From assembly GCA_027483535.1 (NCBI GenBank), contig JAIXUN010000003.1, positions 62,001 to 126,000 of the forward strand: a stretch of DNA of 64,000 nucleotides, written 5' to 3'. The DNA comes from a bacterium. Lineage in GTDB: Bacteria; Armatimonadota; Fimbriimonadia; Fimbriimonadales; Fimbriimonadaceae. Below the pieces are notes generated by a model. That model had not been told where the DNA came from and did not search any database. It worked only from the letters and a program-made list of their open reading frames with translations. The first letter of the stretch is position 1. Each line of letters opens with the position of its first letter. A program made the translations under genes and the position numbers. Of this stretch, positions 45,501 through 54,024 are shown piece by piece.

Positions 45501-46387
45501 CCCATCCCAAATCAATCGGGGCAGGCTTTCGGAAAGGTGATCCGGAGAATCAGGGCGTCAATCGGAATGGCTTGTAGTCACGGTCCGGCTTCATTCCCCT
45601 CCCCGATAAATCGGGGCAGGCACTGGAGGGGTGGCGCGGAGTGACGGGGTGGTCTCCGGATTACCGTCTCGTTCTTGCGACCCATTGCCCGTTGAAGCCT
45701 GACTCGCGCGAAAGCCAGGGATTGGAGGGTGTTCGGTCCTGCCGACCACCCCGGCCTTTCAGGCCACCCCTCCCAGGAGGGGAATATGGTGCCCTTCACT
45801 TCCGAGAAGGTCCGGAGGACCGTCCAGACTGTTAGCCCCGACCGATAGGTCTGGGTGGGTAGTCGGTAGAAAGCAAAGGTCCGGCAGGACCGACCAGAAT
45901 CTCCGGAGCGATAAACATCGCGGCCTACCGTTTCAACTTGCGAACCTTGGCGGCTATATCCCTCGCCCCTCTGGGGGAGAGGGTGGCGCGAAGCGACGGG
46001 TGAGGGGTCTGGGAAGCTTTGTCGCGCGTTGGGGAAAAGGGGGGCAGGCTCCCTATCTCCGCTTGCCAGGGCTCCGCCCTTCTGGCTTTTAAGGAGAACC
46101 CCGAACCCAGGGTTAAAGCCCTGGGCTGCGATGCTGGTCGCGGCTCCGCCGCTTTTGGAAAGAAGGTCCGAGCCAAATTCCCCTCCCGGGAGGGGTGCCC
46201 CGACGGGGCGGGGTGGTCTCCGGGAATGTTTTCGAAATAGATTTGGCGTCCACATTCCCATCGGAAAAAGAGCGGTGTTTGAACTTGCCGACCACCCCCT
46301 TCCCGATTCTCGGGACCGACCAGATACTCCCACCGCAAAATGATCTTTCACGGACCCCTCACCCGGTCCTTCGGCCACCCTCTCAGC
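45501..46387. repeat. Cluster of GC-rich palindromic repeats, block 7
   Basis: Contains an inverted family B pair (45593-45785), family C (45806-45905), family A forward (45960-46015), family D (46060-46150) and a chimeric family B unit at 46176-46320. A truncated reversed family A unit at 46353-46387 overlaps the stop codon of the last gene of the minus-strand operon. No independent gene seen. Confidence 0.87.
45593..45785. repeat. Inverted-pair composite repeat, family B, with nested palindrome
   Basis: Starts ATTCCCCTCC, ends GAGGGGAAT. The left arm is interrupted by CCCCGATAAATCGGGG plus CAGGCACT, the same insert type as in the right arm at 31190-31397 but on the other side. Confidence 0.7.
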
Positions 46388-46976
46388 CGAGCTGAACCTT
46401 AGTCGGCGCAACCGCAAGAAACAACCCCTCCGCCGACCTGCCCGTCAATCGCTCGATCTCCCGCTTAAACTCCCCAACCCCAACCAGCCGGATTCCATGC
46501 CGCTGAAGCGCGGACAACAGCTGCAAATCCTTCACCGGGTCGATTTTCCGGACGAAATACACCTTCAGGAAATCTTTACCGCCCGGCGGAATCACCCCCA
46601 GGGTGATCTCGATTCGACTCTTAACCCTTGCAACGGCAATCTCGCACTCGGTCACGCCCTCAAGCGGAATGGTGGTTTTCCCCAGCCGAGTTGAAACTTC
46701 GAGAGCATTGCCTTCAAAAACCACCTTGGTGACGGACGTCAACCATTCCTTCGAATATAAGATGCCGCCATATATGGGTGCAAGGAATAAGACCCATGTA
46801 ACGAACAGGGATTTTTGATCAGAGATCGGAGTTAGGTATTTGTGGAGGAGAGCGGCCAAGTTGCTCAAGATCATTAGAACGAACCAGGGACTCAATACCA
46901 CCAGGAACCAGGTTCGATGAAGCCCGTCGGCTCGCAGCCGAACCGGTGACGATGCCGAAACGTCGACCTCTCTCAC
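46383..46976 (-). CDS. Nuclease-operon membrane protein 9 (half-length paralog)
   Basis: Last gene of the eleven-gene operon: 197 residues, one module only. Two membrane helices lie at about 24-48 ('TWFLVVLSPWFVLMILSNLAAL') and 60-77. A soluble PH-like region of strands follows ('ALEVSTRLGKTTIPLEGVTECEIAVARVKSRIEITLGV'), then 'KIDPVKDLQLLSALQRHGIRLVGVGEFKREIERLTGRS'. The end is close to that of the next protein, so the two are recent duplicates. The ATG overlaps the upstream stop by 4 bases. Its stop lies inside a palindromic repeat. Function unknown. Confidence 0.75.
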   Translation of the reverse strand: MREVDVSASSPVRLRADGLHRTWFLVVLSPWFVLMILSNLAALLHKYLTPISDQKSLFVTWVLFLAPIYGGILYSKEWLTSVTKVVFEGNALEVSTRLGKTTIPLEGVTECEIAVARVKSRIEITLGVIPPGGKDFLKVYFVRKIDPVKDLQLLSALQRHGIRLVGVGEFKREIERLTGRSAEGLFLAVAPTKVQLG

Positions 46977-47572
46977 GCCGACCCTCCCGCTTTAAGCGAC
47001 CCGGACTCGTCAAACAGCCCCACCGTGGACTTACCCGTCAACCGCTCGATATCCCGCTTAAACTCTTCGACCCCGATCATCTCCACCCCTCGCCGCTGAA
47101 GGGCAGGGAGCAACTGCAGGTCCTTGAGCGGATCGAACTTGCTACGGTACAAGAACACCTCCACGCGCTCGGTTTCGCCCTCACCCTTGAGCAAAAAGAA
47201 AACCTTGACCCGGGTGAACGATCGGTTGATGAAGAGTTCGCAACTGCGGAGATCGCTCACCGCCAAAACGGTTTGTTTTGCCCGAGTGGAAACGGTGAGA
47301 GACTCCTCCGAAAGCGAAACATCGATCACGGAGTCCCGCCACCACCCCCAAAAACAAAAGAAGTTGAACATACCGGCAACGACCAGAATGCACGTCCTCA
47401 CGATTCGCCGTTCTTCGGCAGGCCAAGTCCACTGGTCAACGACGATCCCGTGAACGAGAAGACCGAAGGAAAAAATCATAAGCACGAACAGGATCGGCAT
47501 CCAAACGGTGGGCCAATCGCCCACCCCCTTCAGGCGAACCGATGAGGACTCCGAAACGTCGACCTCACTCAC
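46973..47572 (-). CDS. Nuclease-operon membrane protein 8 (half-length paralog)
   Basis: 199 residues, one module: two membrane helices at about 18-40 ('VWMPILFVLMIFSFGLLVHGI') and 54-72 ('CILVVAGMFNFFCFWGWW'). The PH-like soluble part follows ('SLTVSTRAKQTVLAVSDLRSCELFI'), then 'KFDPLKDLQLLPALQRRGVEMIGVEEFKRDIERLTGKS'. Closest relative is protein 9. Both start with the same 'EVDVS-SS-VRL' leader. Overlaps both neighbours by ATGA-type junctions. Confidence 0.75.
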   Translation of the reverse strand: MSEVDVSESSSVRLKGVGDWPTVWMPILFVLMIFSFGLLVHGIVVDQWTWPAEERRIVRTCILVVAGMFNFFCFWGWWRDSVIDVSLSEESLTVSTRAKQTVLAVSDLRSCELFINRSFTRVKVFFLLKGEGETERVEVFLYRSKFDPLKDLQLLPALQRRGVEMIGVEEFKRDIERLTGKSTVGLFDESGSLKAGGSA

Positions 47573-48567
47573 GCCGACCCCCTCGGAGCCCTGCTGTTCC
47601 CTTCTGCCGCCAGCGCGATCCGCCGTTTGACCTCTTCCAAGACCGCTACATCCGAAGCATCCTTGAACTGGATCCGACGTTCGGAACCGCGCCCGACTCT
47701 TGGCTTGATCTCAACCCAATACTCGTTCGAATCGGGAGTGTTCATTCGCCGCACAGCGCGAATGCTTTCCAGATCCCCGTAGGTGTAAGCGTTGATGTAC
47801 TTCTCACCAACGGTAATCCCTATACCTTCCGAGCCAAACACCATGGCGAGGGGTTGAAACTTGGGCATGCTTAGCAAGAATCCCAATGCTGCCAGAGCCG
47901 CACCAATGAGAACGCCAATTGGATGAACCATGACGACTGGGACGGACTGTAATACCAAAGTGCCACCGGCGAAGACTAGCCATTGATGAAGAGGTGTAGC
48001 CGTGAAGGTGAAAGATTCGAAAAAGCGCTGTCGCACTTCAACGGCGAGTTCTACGTCTCCAACCCGCTTTTTGAAGTCTTCTTGAAAGAGTTCGACTCTT
48101 TTATCGAAACGTTGCGCAAGGCGGCGGACGTAAGATTCTAGATTAAGCCTACTTCCTAACAACTCTCGGAGGCGCAGCAGAAATATGGATGAGTCATCCC
48201 GATCTAGGGCTTTACGGTTGTGAAGGCTTAGATATTTCGCGCCCTCAGTTGTTTCAAAGGTTAAGGTTGAGAAACTTGTATCACACGACAATACAGTGTC
48301 TAAAGCAATTGTCATCTTTTTCTTTTGAAACACGGATGAAATTTCAGTATTCGTGAGGGTTATACGATATCGATCGAGTTGCTGAACCGCAAAGAAAATA
48401 AGAATAAATACCAATAGCTTAAAAAGCACAAACGCAACGAACACTTTGGGCATTCTGTTGTTTTCGACGACTAAAAATTGGAAACCCACGATGAGCGCAA
48501 ACCATGTCCATTGATTGGTTCCGTCGATGGTGATCGGCCTTTCTGGATCGTTGTTCGGAACTTTCAT
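47569..48567 (-). CDS. Nuclease-operon membrane protein 7 (double-length paralog)
   Basis: 332 residues and two modules. N-terminal helices at about 18-62, soluble part with 'TEISSVFQKKKMTIALDTVLSCDTSFSTL', second helix pair near 198-235 ('WLVFAGGTLVLQSVPVVMVHP', 'IGVLIGAALAALGFLLSMP'). The second module is 'MVFGSEGIGITVGEKYINAYTYGDLESIRAV'. The Gly-hP-pattern 'G.EGIG' is shared by proteins 1-3 and 5-7 as a family marker. The first half of the gene (about 48200-48500) is visibly richer in A/T than its neighbours. Overlaps both neighbours by 4 bases. Confidence 0.75.
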   Translation of the reverse strand: MKVPNNDPERPITIDGTNQWTWFALIVGFQFLVVENNRMPKVFVAFVLFKLLVFILIFFAVQQLDRYRITLTNTEISSVFQKKKMTIALDTVLSCDTSFSTLTFETTEGAKYLSLHNRKALDRDDSSIFLLRLRELLGSRLNLESYVRRLAQRFDKRVELFQEDFKKRVGDVELAVEVRQRFFESFTFTATPLHQWLVFAGGTLVLQSVPVVMVHPIGVLIGAALAALGFLLSMPKFQPLAMVFGSEGIGITVGEKYINAYTYGDLESIRAVRRMNTPDSNEYWVEIKPRVGRGSERRIQFKDASDVAVLEEVKRRIALAAEGNSRAPRGSA

Positions 48568-49673
48568 TTCAGCACTCCCGCATAAGTTGCTTCACCTATC
48601 TGCAACGCCTTCACCTTCTCCGATGCCTTCTTCAGCACCTCTCGATCAACCTCGACCGTTGGAAAAAGCTCGATGGTGATCTCTTCGTCGGTTTGCAATT
48701 TCATTTGAACAAGGACCGTGGGAGATGTGCCGTACCGAGGCAGGACGAACTGAAGCGACTTGAGGTCGGCAAGCGCGTAGGCCTCCATCAACACCCCGTC
48801 TCTAAAGAAACCGACACCGTTCTCGCCGACCACAAACTCAAAAGTTGGTCTCGGCGGCCGCTTCCAGTTGAACAGGTAGCTTGCGATAAAGCCCGCCGCC
48901 GTGCAAAATGCCGATGTACGGGGCGACCAGTTGAACTGGTTCAGCCCAAGGTAGGCCGCTACGAGGAAAGCGAACGGCACCGCATCAAACCAACGAACCT
49001 TGATCTGACCGAGCTTCTCGAAGAAGCTCAGCTCGTACGGGCATCGGTAGAGCTCGGCGCCGAGCGCATCGTGGAATCGCTGATCCCACTCCGGCACTGA
49101 CCCCCACTTGTTCGCTATCATCGCCTTGCGAAACTTGACCAGGTTCTCCAGCCGCAACCCACGCGACTCCAGTTCCAGAAGAAACGCAATGACCTTCTGT
49201 CGGTCCTTGGCTCGCCATATTGGGAGCGGACCGGTGAGGCGCGCGCCGCTCTTTGAGAGCAGAACCAGAGTCCACTCCCCCCGATTGTTTGACGTCGCAA
49301 GAATGCAGCGATCGATCTCGGCGAGCGGGATTTCGGTGGTGCGGAACAGCTTGTATTGGCGAATGAATTGCGGGGTGAGCTCGAGAAAGCGAACGTAGCT
49401 TGCGGTCACCAGCCCAAGGGTAACCATCGCGATTACTGTCTGGACCGCAAACAGCCAGCCTCGGATGATCTGTACATCGTTCGGGGCCGGCTTCATCTGC
49501 GGGAGCGTGCGGATGTAAAGGACGAGCAAGCTTAGGATGAATGCCACCATTAAGCCGAGGGCAAAAAGAGTGAGCAGGTCTTTACGGAACAGCCCCGGCC
49601 CAAGCCGGAAGACTGATTCCCTCGCTTGATCCTCCGACCGAAGGTCGACTGTGTCGGGTGAAGGCTCGCTCAC
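48564..49673 (-). CDS. Nuclease-operon membrane protein 6 (double-length paralog)
   Basis: 369 residues. Helices at about 35-60 and 75-100, a PH-like part with 'TEIPLAEIDRCILATSNNRGEWTLVLLSKSG', then 'FLLELESRGLRLENLVKFRK', second helix pair near 235-275 and second module 'FVVGENGVGFFRDGVLMEAYALADLKSLQF'. Very similar to protein 5; at DNA level a stretch around 49151-49190 is almost the same as 50311-50345. They arose by a recent tandem duplication. Four-base overlaps on both sides. Confidence 0.78.
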   Translation of the reverse strand: MSEPSPDTVDLRSEDQARESVFRLGPGLFRKDLLTLFALGLMVAFILSLLVLYIRTLPQMKPAPNDVQIIRGWLFAVQTVIAMVTLGLVTASYVRFLELTPQFIRQYKLFRTTEIPLAEIDRCILATSNNRGEWTLVLLSKSGARLTGPLPIWRAKDRQKVIAFLLELESRGLRLENLVKFRKAMIANKWGSVPEWDQRFHDALGAELYRCPYELSFFEKLGQIKVRWFDAVPFAFLVAAYLGLNQFNWSPRTSAFCTAAGFIASYLFNWKRPPRPTFEFVVGENGVGFFRDGVLMEAYALADLKSLQFVLPRYGTSPTVLVQMKLQTDEEITIELFPTVEVDREVLKKASEKVKALQIGEATYAGVLK

Positions 49674-50830
49674 CGGTGACTCTCCCCGCTACTGACCTCG
49701 CCCGAATCGACCTTTGCGGGCGCATCTGCCTGCGAAAGGTGCTGCGGCGATGCGGAATTCATCGCCTTCACCCTCTCCGATGCCTCTTTCAGCACCTCTC
49801 GATCACCCTCACCGCCGGTCTCCAGATCGAACTCCATCACCTCTCCGCTGAGAAACTTAATCTGCAGACTGCAATGGGGCGAACCGCTGTATCGCACAAA
49901 CCCAAACTTCAGCGACTTCAGATCGGCGTACGGGTAAGCCTCTATCAAGGTATTGCCTTTCATGAAGCCGATGCCGTTCTCACCCAACACGAACTCCGAC
50001 GAGGGCGTTGCTTTACGATTCCGATTCAAGAGAATGATCAAGATCAGACATGCGGCACAGCTCACCGAAATGGCACCTCGATGCCAATCTAGAAACTTCA
50101 TCCCGAGGTAGCCAACCGGCAGAGGAACCAAAGGCAAAAGGTCGACCCAGCGGAGATCGATCTCTTTGAACTTCTCCAAGTAGCCCGCCTCGTAAGGACA
50201 TCGGTAAATCTCGGTACCGAGCGCGGCTATGATCCTTTGATTCCACTCCGGCACGGGTTGCCAATTCCTCTCAAGGATGGACTTGTGGAACTTGACCAGG
50301 TTTTCCAGCCGCAACCCGCGCGACTCCAGTTCCAGAAGAAAAGAGATCACCTTTGCGCGAGCCTTCGCTCCCTCCATCTGAATAGGAACCCTGATCGACG
50401 CACCCCCCTTAGACTCGACAACCAGCGTCCATTCCCGCCGATTGTTATTCGGAACAAGAATGCATCGATCAACCACTGAGAACGCAATCTCCTTCGTGCG
50501 GAAGAACCCAACTCGGCGAATCGATCCCAGAGTTAGCTCGACTCGCTTCACGTATTGGGACATGAGAACAAGAAAGGTGCCCAAAAACCCAAGGCTCTGA
50601 GTGCGCCAAAGCGTTAGCGCGATAGCCTCTCCCGGATCGACAGGCACAGCGCGCCCGATAACGATTTGCCGGTATTGAAGATGTGCGAGTAAGAAAAAGA
50701 TGGTGACAAGCCCGAAACCCAGAATGTAGACAAGGTTTTGCCGAAGCAGTCTCGGTCCCAGAACACTGACGGAACCGGTCCCCCGAATGTAGGGAGAAGT
50801 CGGCAAGAGATCGGGCGAAAGGTCGCTCAT
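49670..50830 (-). CDS. Nuclease-operon membrane protein 5 (double-length paralog)
   Basis: 386 residues, the longest of the series. Helices at about 33-55 and 75-95; soluble part with 'KEIAFSVVDRCILVPNNNRREWTLVVESKGG' and 'FLLELESRGLRLENLVKFHK'; second helix pair near 232-270; second module 'FVLGENGIGFMKGNTLIEAYPYADLKSLKF' ending 'VLKEASERVKAMNSAS'. The extra C-terminal 20 residues are Ala/Asp/Ser-rich. 'RCI(L)' followed by an Asn-Arg-rich turn is shared with protein 6 and may be a surface site. Confidence 0.78.
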   Translation of the reverse strand: MSDLSPDLLPTSPYIRGTGSVSVLGPRLLRQNLVYILGFGLVTIFFLLAHLQYRQIVIGRAVPVDPGEAIALTLWRTQSLGFLGTFLVLMSQYVKRVELTLGSIRRVGFFRTKEIAFSVVDRCILVPNNNRREWTLVVESKGGASIRVPIQMEGAKARAKVISFLLELESRGLRLENLVKFHKSILERNWQPVPEWNQRIIAALGTEIYRCPYEAGYLEKFKEIDLRWVDLLPLVPLPVGYLGMKFLDWHRGAISVSCAACLILIILLNRNRKATPSSEFVLGENGIGFMKGNTLIEAYPYADLKSLKFGFVRYSGSPHCSLQIKFLSGEVMEFDLETGGEGDREVLKEASERVKAMNSASPQHLSQADAPAKVDSGEVSSGESHR

Positions 50831-51918
50831 TTGATATCCCCCTGGATTCCGGTGCCTTCCTTCGCCCCCGCCTCCGATTTCGGCTCGTCGCGTTCGGGAT
50901 TGTCCCGCTCCGGATTGTCCCGTTCCGGATTGTCCTTTTGCGGCGAGTCTTCTGGGGAAGGGTCCGCATCTCGGGTGTTCATCGCCTTCACCGCTGCGCT
51001 CGCCTCCAGCAGCAAGCTCTTCCCGACCTCATCGGCGATCTCCACCTCTTCTGACCATCCGGCTTTGTTTGGAAGCACAACGGTGAGCTTTGCCAACGAG
51101 AGCTGCTTTCGCTGCACAAACTCCACCTCCAGCGACGAAACCTCCGAGTACGGGTACGCCACCAACACTCCTCGATCGCAAACCACGCCTAGCTCTTTGC
51201 TCCCCACCACAAACCGCATGGAATCATCCTTTACGGTTATCTTTCCTAATCGCTTGAAACGGTGCCTCTCTTCCCCAAGGGCATTCAACAACCGTTGCTG
51301 CCATTCCGGCACAACGGTGTTGAATCGAGTGACGAATTCAAAGTTGAGACCCGCAAAGAACTCCAGCTTCACCCCGCGAGATTGGAGCGTGTTAACGAGT
51401 TGCACAATCAATCCACGATCGGCCGGAGTGTCACACCTTAAGTTGGCCACGAAGCCTAACTGTCTCCCCTTTTTGTCTGCTTTAAGCGTCGCCGGGGTCA
51501 GATAAAGGGCCAAGAGCTTGCCGGAAGACAACAAGATGCAGGATCTGACCAGCGACTCAAACTCGATGGTTATCTTCCCGCGAAGTGAGATTAACGAAAT
51601 CGACCGGTCTTCGATACGGATGGTATGCGTGTTCCCAATCCAGCCCTTCACAAAGTTGTACGTGAGATACAAAAGGCTTAACGGTACTAGCAAGCCCACC
51701 AAAGACGGAGTTGAAGGAGGTCGTCCCGTAGAAAGGATATAACTCACCACTGAAAAAGCGATGAACATGGAGATGAACAGCAGCGCAAATGTCAGGAACG
51801 TAGGCGGAGTTCGGCGAGCTTTTATCGTCATATTGGATCGCAGATAAGCCGATTCTTTGGGCTTTTGCGACTCGGAAGGCGTGTCGGCCCCTGGGCTTGA
51901 AAGGTTCTCGCTTGTCAT
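50827..51918 (-). CDS. Nuclease-operon membrane protein 4 (double-length paralog with repeat tail)
   Basis: 363 residues. Helices at about 40-60 and 70-92, soluble part 'DRSISLISLRGKITIEFESLVRSCILLSSGKLLALYL', then 'NTLQSRGVKLEFFAGLNFEFVTRFNTVVPEWQQRLLNALG'. The second module 'FVVGSKELGVVCDRGVLVAYPYSEVSSLEVEF' follows without a strong second helix pair. The tail 'NPERDNPERDNPERDEPK' is a charged tandem repeat. The different spacing suggests loss of the middle membrane pair. Overlaps both neighbours by 4 bases. Confidence 0.75.
   Translation of the reverse strand: MTSENLSSPGADTPSESQKPKESAYLRSNMTIKARRTPPTFLTFALLFISMFIAFSVVSYILSTGRPPSTPSLVGLLVPLSLLYLTYNFVKGWIGNTHTIRIEDRSISLISLRGKITIEFESLVRSCILLSSGKLLALYLTPATLKADKKGRQLGFVANLRCDTPADRGLIVQLVNTLQSRGVKLEFFAGLNFEFVTRFNTVVPEWQQRLLNALGEERHRFKRLGKITVKDDSMRFVVGSKELGVVCDRGVLVAYPYSEVSSLEVEFVQRKQLSLAKLTVVLPNKAGWSEEVEIADEVGKSLLLEASAAVKAMNTRDADPSPEDSPQKDNPERDNPERDNPERDEPKSEAGAKEGTGIQGDIK
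50891..50935 (-). repeat. 15-bp coding tandem repeat in membrane protein 4
   Basis: Three consecutive 15-base units (consensus CGTTCCGGATTGTCC on the plus strand) encode the NPERD repeat. A likely slippage site that would vary tail length in frame. Confidence 0.8.
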
Positions 51919-52985
51919 TGGCGCTTCTCGTTGGCGAGCGGGGTCCCCAACTTGGGCTGGGAATTCTGAATGGCTTGTTCGAGTTGGGCGAGGTGGTCGT
52001 CGGACTCTATAATGACAAAGACCCTAAATATCTCCTCACCCGACCAAGAAGAGATAGTGGCCAGTGTCCTGCCCTTGGACTCCGTCACCGTATAAGTAAG
52101 GTCACCCAAAAGTCGATAGGGAATCGCCCGTCCGATTTGGCCTTTGGAAGTTTGCATACCAACACCTTCTGACCCGATCAAGGCCTGCGACATATCAAAG
52201 TGGTCAATAACTGCCCCAACAATCCCTAACGAAGCTACAGAAACAATGCCCATTAAGCTAACAAGAAACGCCTTCCATACATTCGCGCTGACAACCATCG
52301 CGATAAAGAAGACAAGAAAAGCTCCGAGAAGGGAGAGGCTAAAGATCAATCGAATGTTAAACGGCGGGTTCACCTTCACCCCTTTAAAGACAATCTCGCC
52401 AATCAACTTCCTTGCGAACTCTTCTGCAACCAGCGGTTTGCCACTTGAGGTTGTGGAGTTTAAAAGATGGTACAGGCCGGATGTTAACTCAATATGAGGC
52501 GCAAGAATTAGGAGGAATCTATTCAACTCGGCACGATTGACATCCGAAAGGTCTCCTAACTGGATTCCCTTATAGCCTACTTTTGAAAAAATGGCTGCCG
52601 TGCTGAATTCCTGTAAGTAGAATCCACGACCGGGAGTCCTATACACGGCGAGTTTAGTTTCTGGAGCAAGCTTCAGCTCGAAGGATCCCAAGAGCCCCTT
52701 TTGGACCAATGAGCTACCCGTGTAAACGATTGCATTTCGTCGAGAATAGGCCTTCTGAAACAGGAAGCACCCAACCGGAAGGATCAGTGCGAGCTCGACA
52801 AAAAGCACCCAAAACTCCCATCGCTGAACCAATGGTGCGGCTGTATAAACATGGGTGAACCCCAATAGCGGGAAAAAGCAGACAATTATCTGGGTCAGTA
52901 GAAAAATAGCAATCGGCATGGTCATCAGGCCGCGCCGAAGGCGGAAGACCTGCGGTTCGTTCTCCGGCTGACCGTTAGTCGCCAT
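51915..52985 (-). CDS. Nuclease-operon membrane protein 3 (double-length paralog)
   Basis: 356 residues. Helices at about 20-45 ('LMTMPIAIFLLTQIIVCFFPLLG') and 55-72, soluble part with 'SSLVQKGLLGSFELKLAPETKLAVYRTPGRGFYLQEFS', second helix pair near 208-258 ('LIFSLSLLGAFLVFFIAMVVSAN', 'FLVSLMGIVSVASLGIVGAVI') and second module 'ALIGSEGVGMQTSKGQIGRAIPYRLLGDLTY'. It overlaps protein 2 by 11 bases and protein 4 by 4 bases. Codon use is more A/T-rich than in the flanking housekeeping genes. Confidence 0.76.
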   Translation of the reverse strand: MATNGQPENEPQVFRLRRGLMTMPIAIFLLTQIIVCFFPLLGFTHVYTAAPLVQRWEFWVLFVELALILPVGCFLFQKAYSRRNAIVYTGSSLVQKGLLGSFELKLAPETKLAVYRTPGRGFYLQEFSTAAIFSKVGYKGIQLGDLSDVNRAELNRFLLILAPHIELTSGLYHLLNSTTSSGKPLVAEEFARKLIGEIVFKGVKVNPPFNIRLIFSLSLLGAFLVFFIAMVVSANVWKAFLVSLMGIVSVASLGIVGAVIDHFDMSQALIGSEGVGMQTSKGQIGRAIPYRLLGDLTYTVTESKGRTLATISSWSGEEIFRVFVIIESDDHLAQLEQAIQNSQPKLGTPLANEKRQ

Positions 52986-54024
52986 GTTTCAGCTCCTTGA
53001 ATTCCCGGGCAATTCGCTGAAGGGCGTCTTTGTCCTCTTGTTTCTTAACGATGAGGTTGTAGTTCAGTTCATCGCCGTTCAGGAAGATGAGTGAAGCCTT
53101 TATAAGCCCCCGGTCGGCATCAATTCGAGAGGGTGTAAATCGTAAGGATTGCAGCTGCTGATAGGAGATGACATGGGCGACCTGCTCACTTCTGCCAATT
53201 CCAATTCCGTCATGCCCAAGGATTAAATTAAGAGGCTTCTGCATGAATGGTAAAACAGAATGAAGCGCAGCCATCGGTAGCATGACCACCACTTTGGGAA
53301 TAGTGTTGATAACGTATAGGATAGCAAGACCGCCAAGAACGAGGAGGATTTGAAGTCCCTGTGCTTTTGTGAGGCGTAGTCGAGCCTGATCGAATTCGTA
53401 GTTTCGCTCGATCTTTGCTTCAATCTTTACAAGCCCAATTGATTCCTTCAGAGCGTCCTGAGATAAGGGCCGGGTTTCAGGATAGCGTAGGAAGAGCAGA
53501 GGGTAGAGAAATTCTATTCCCTCTGTAAAGTACGGATCGCCCTTTAGTTTCTCCAGTAGAGAATAAGGGAGACGATCTTCTGCCCGGCGGGTGAGGTGAA
53601 GACGAAACTCGTGGCTTTCTCCAGCCTTAGTTTGCACGCTTATTGCCAAGTCATTTGATTTGTGGAATGAATCTGCATTAAGGATATGAACGTGCTTGAT
53701 ATTGTCGTTCGGGATGACAACGGTTTGCTCTAGAGATGATAGGACGATGCTGTTCTCTTCAAATGCAACCGATCGGAAGACGAACTTTTGCCCGCCGTTT
53801 TTTGTCGACCAGACCCGAAGGAGGATGTAGAGCACTAGAAACAAGCCGCAAGCCACTCCGACAATAGAGGGACCGGTAAGAAGGTTGTGGATCAGACCTG
53901 CAGTAAAAACCGTTCCAACACCCACATCGTATTGTCGAAGGGTCTTCTTGTTCTGCAGGTCATCCTGCTCGTCCCGAAGAACAATCTCCAGCCGATCGTG
54001 CGCCAAAGCCACGTCAGTCGCCAT
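52975..54024 (-). CDS. Nuclease-operon membrane protein 2 (double-length paralog)
   Basis: 349 residues. Leader 'DRLEIVLRDEQDDL' matches that of protein 1 ('DRLEIVLRDPFLNS'), and the C-termini 'REFKELKHGD' and 'QEFKELKHGD' are almost the same. Helix pair about 38-68, soluble part 'NSIVLSSLEQTVVIPNDNIKHVHIL', second helix pair about 222-262, second module 'LILGHDGIGIGRSEQVAHVISYQQLQSLRF'. The 11-base overlap with protein 1 lies inside the shared HGD-encoding end. Confidence 0.77.
   Translation of the reverse strand: MATDVALAHDRLEIVLRDEQDDLQNKKTLRQYDVGVGTVFTAGLIHNLLTGPSIVGVACGLFLVLYILLRVWSTKNGGQKFVFRSVAFEENSIVLSSLEQTVVIPNDNIKHVHILNADSFHKSNDLAISVQTKAGESHEFRLHLTRRAEDRLPYSLLEKLKGDPYFTEGIEFLYPLLFLRYPETRPLSQDALKESIGLVKIEAKIERNYEFDQARLRLTKAQGLQILLVLGGLAILYVINTIPKVVVMLPMAALHSVLPFMQKPLNLILGHDGIGIGRSEQVAHVISYQQLQSLRFTPSRIDADRGLIKASLIFLNGDELNYNLIVKKQEDKDALQRIAREFKELKHGD

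Noticed and set aside
45578-46417. A 279-codon minus-strand frame over repeat block 7
   Set aside because: Consists of consecutive repeat units and runs into the end of a real gene on the same strand in another frame.
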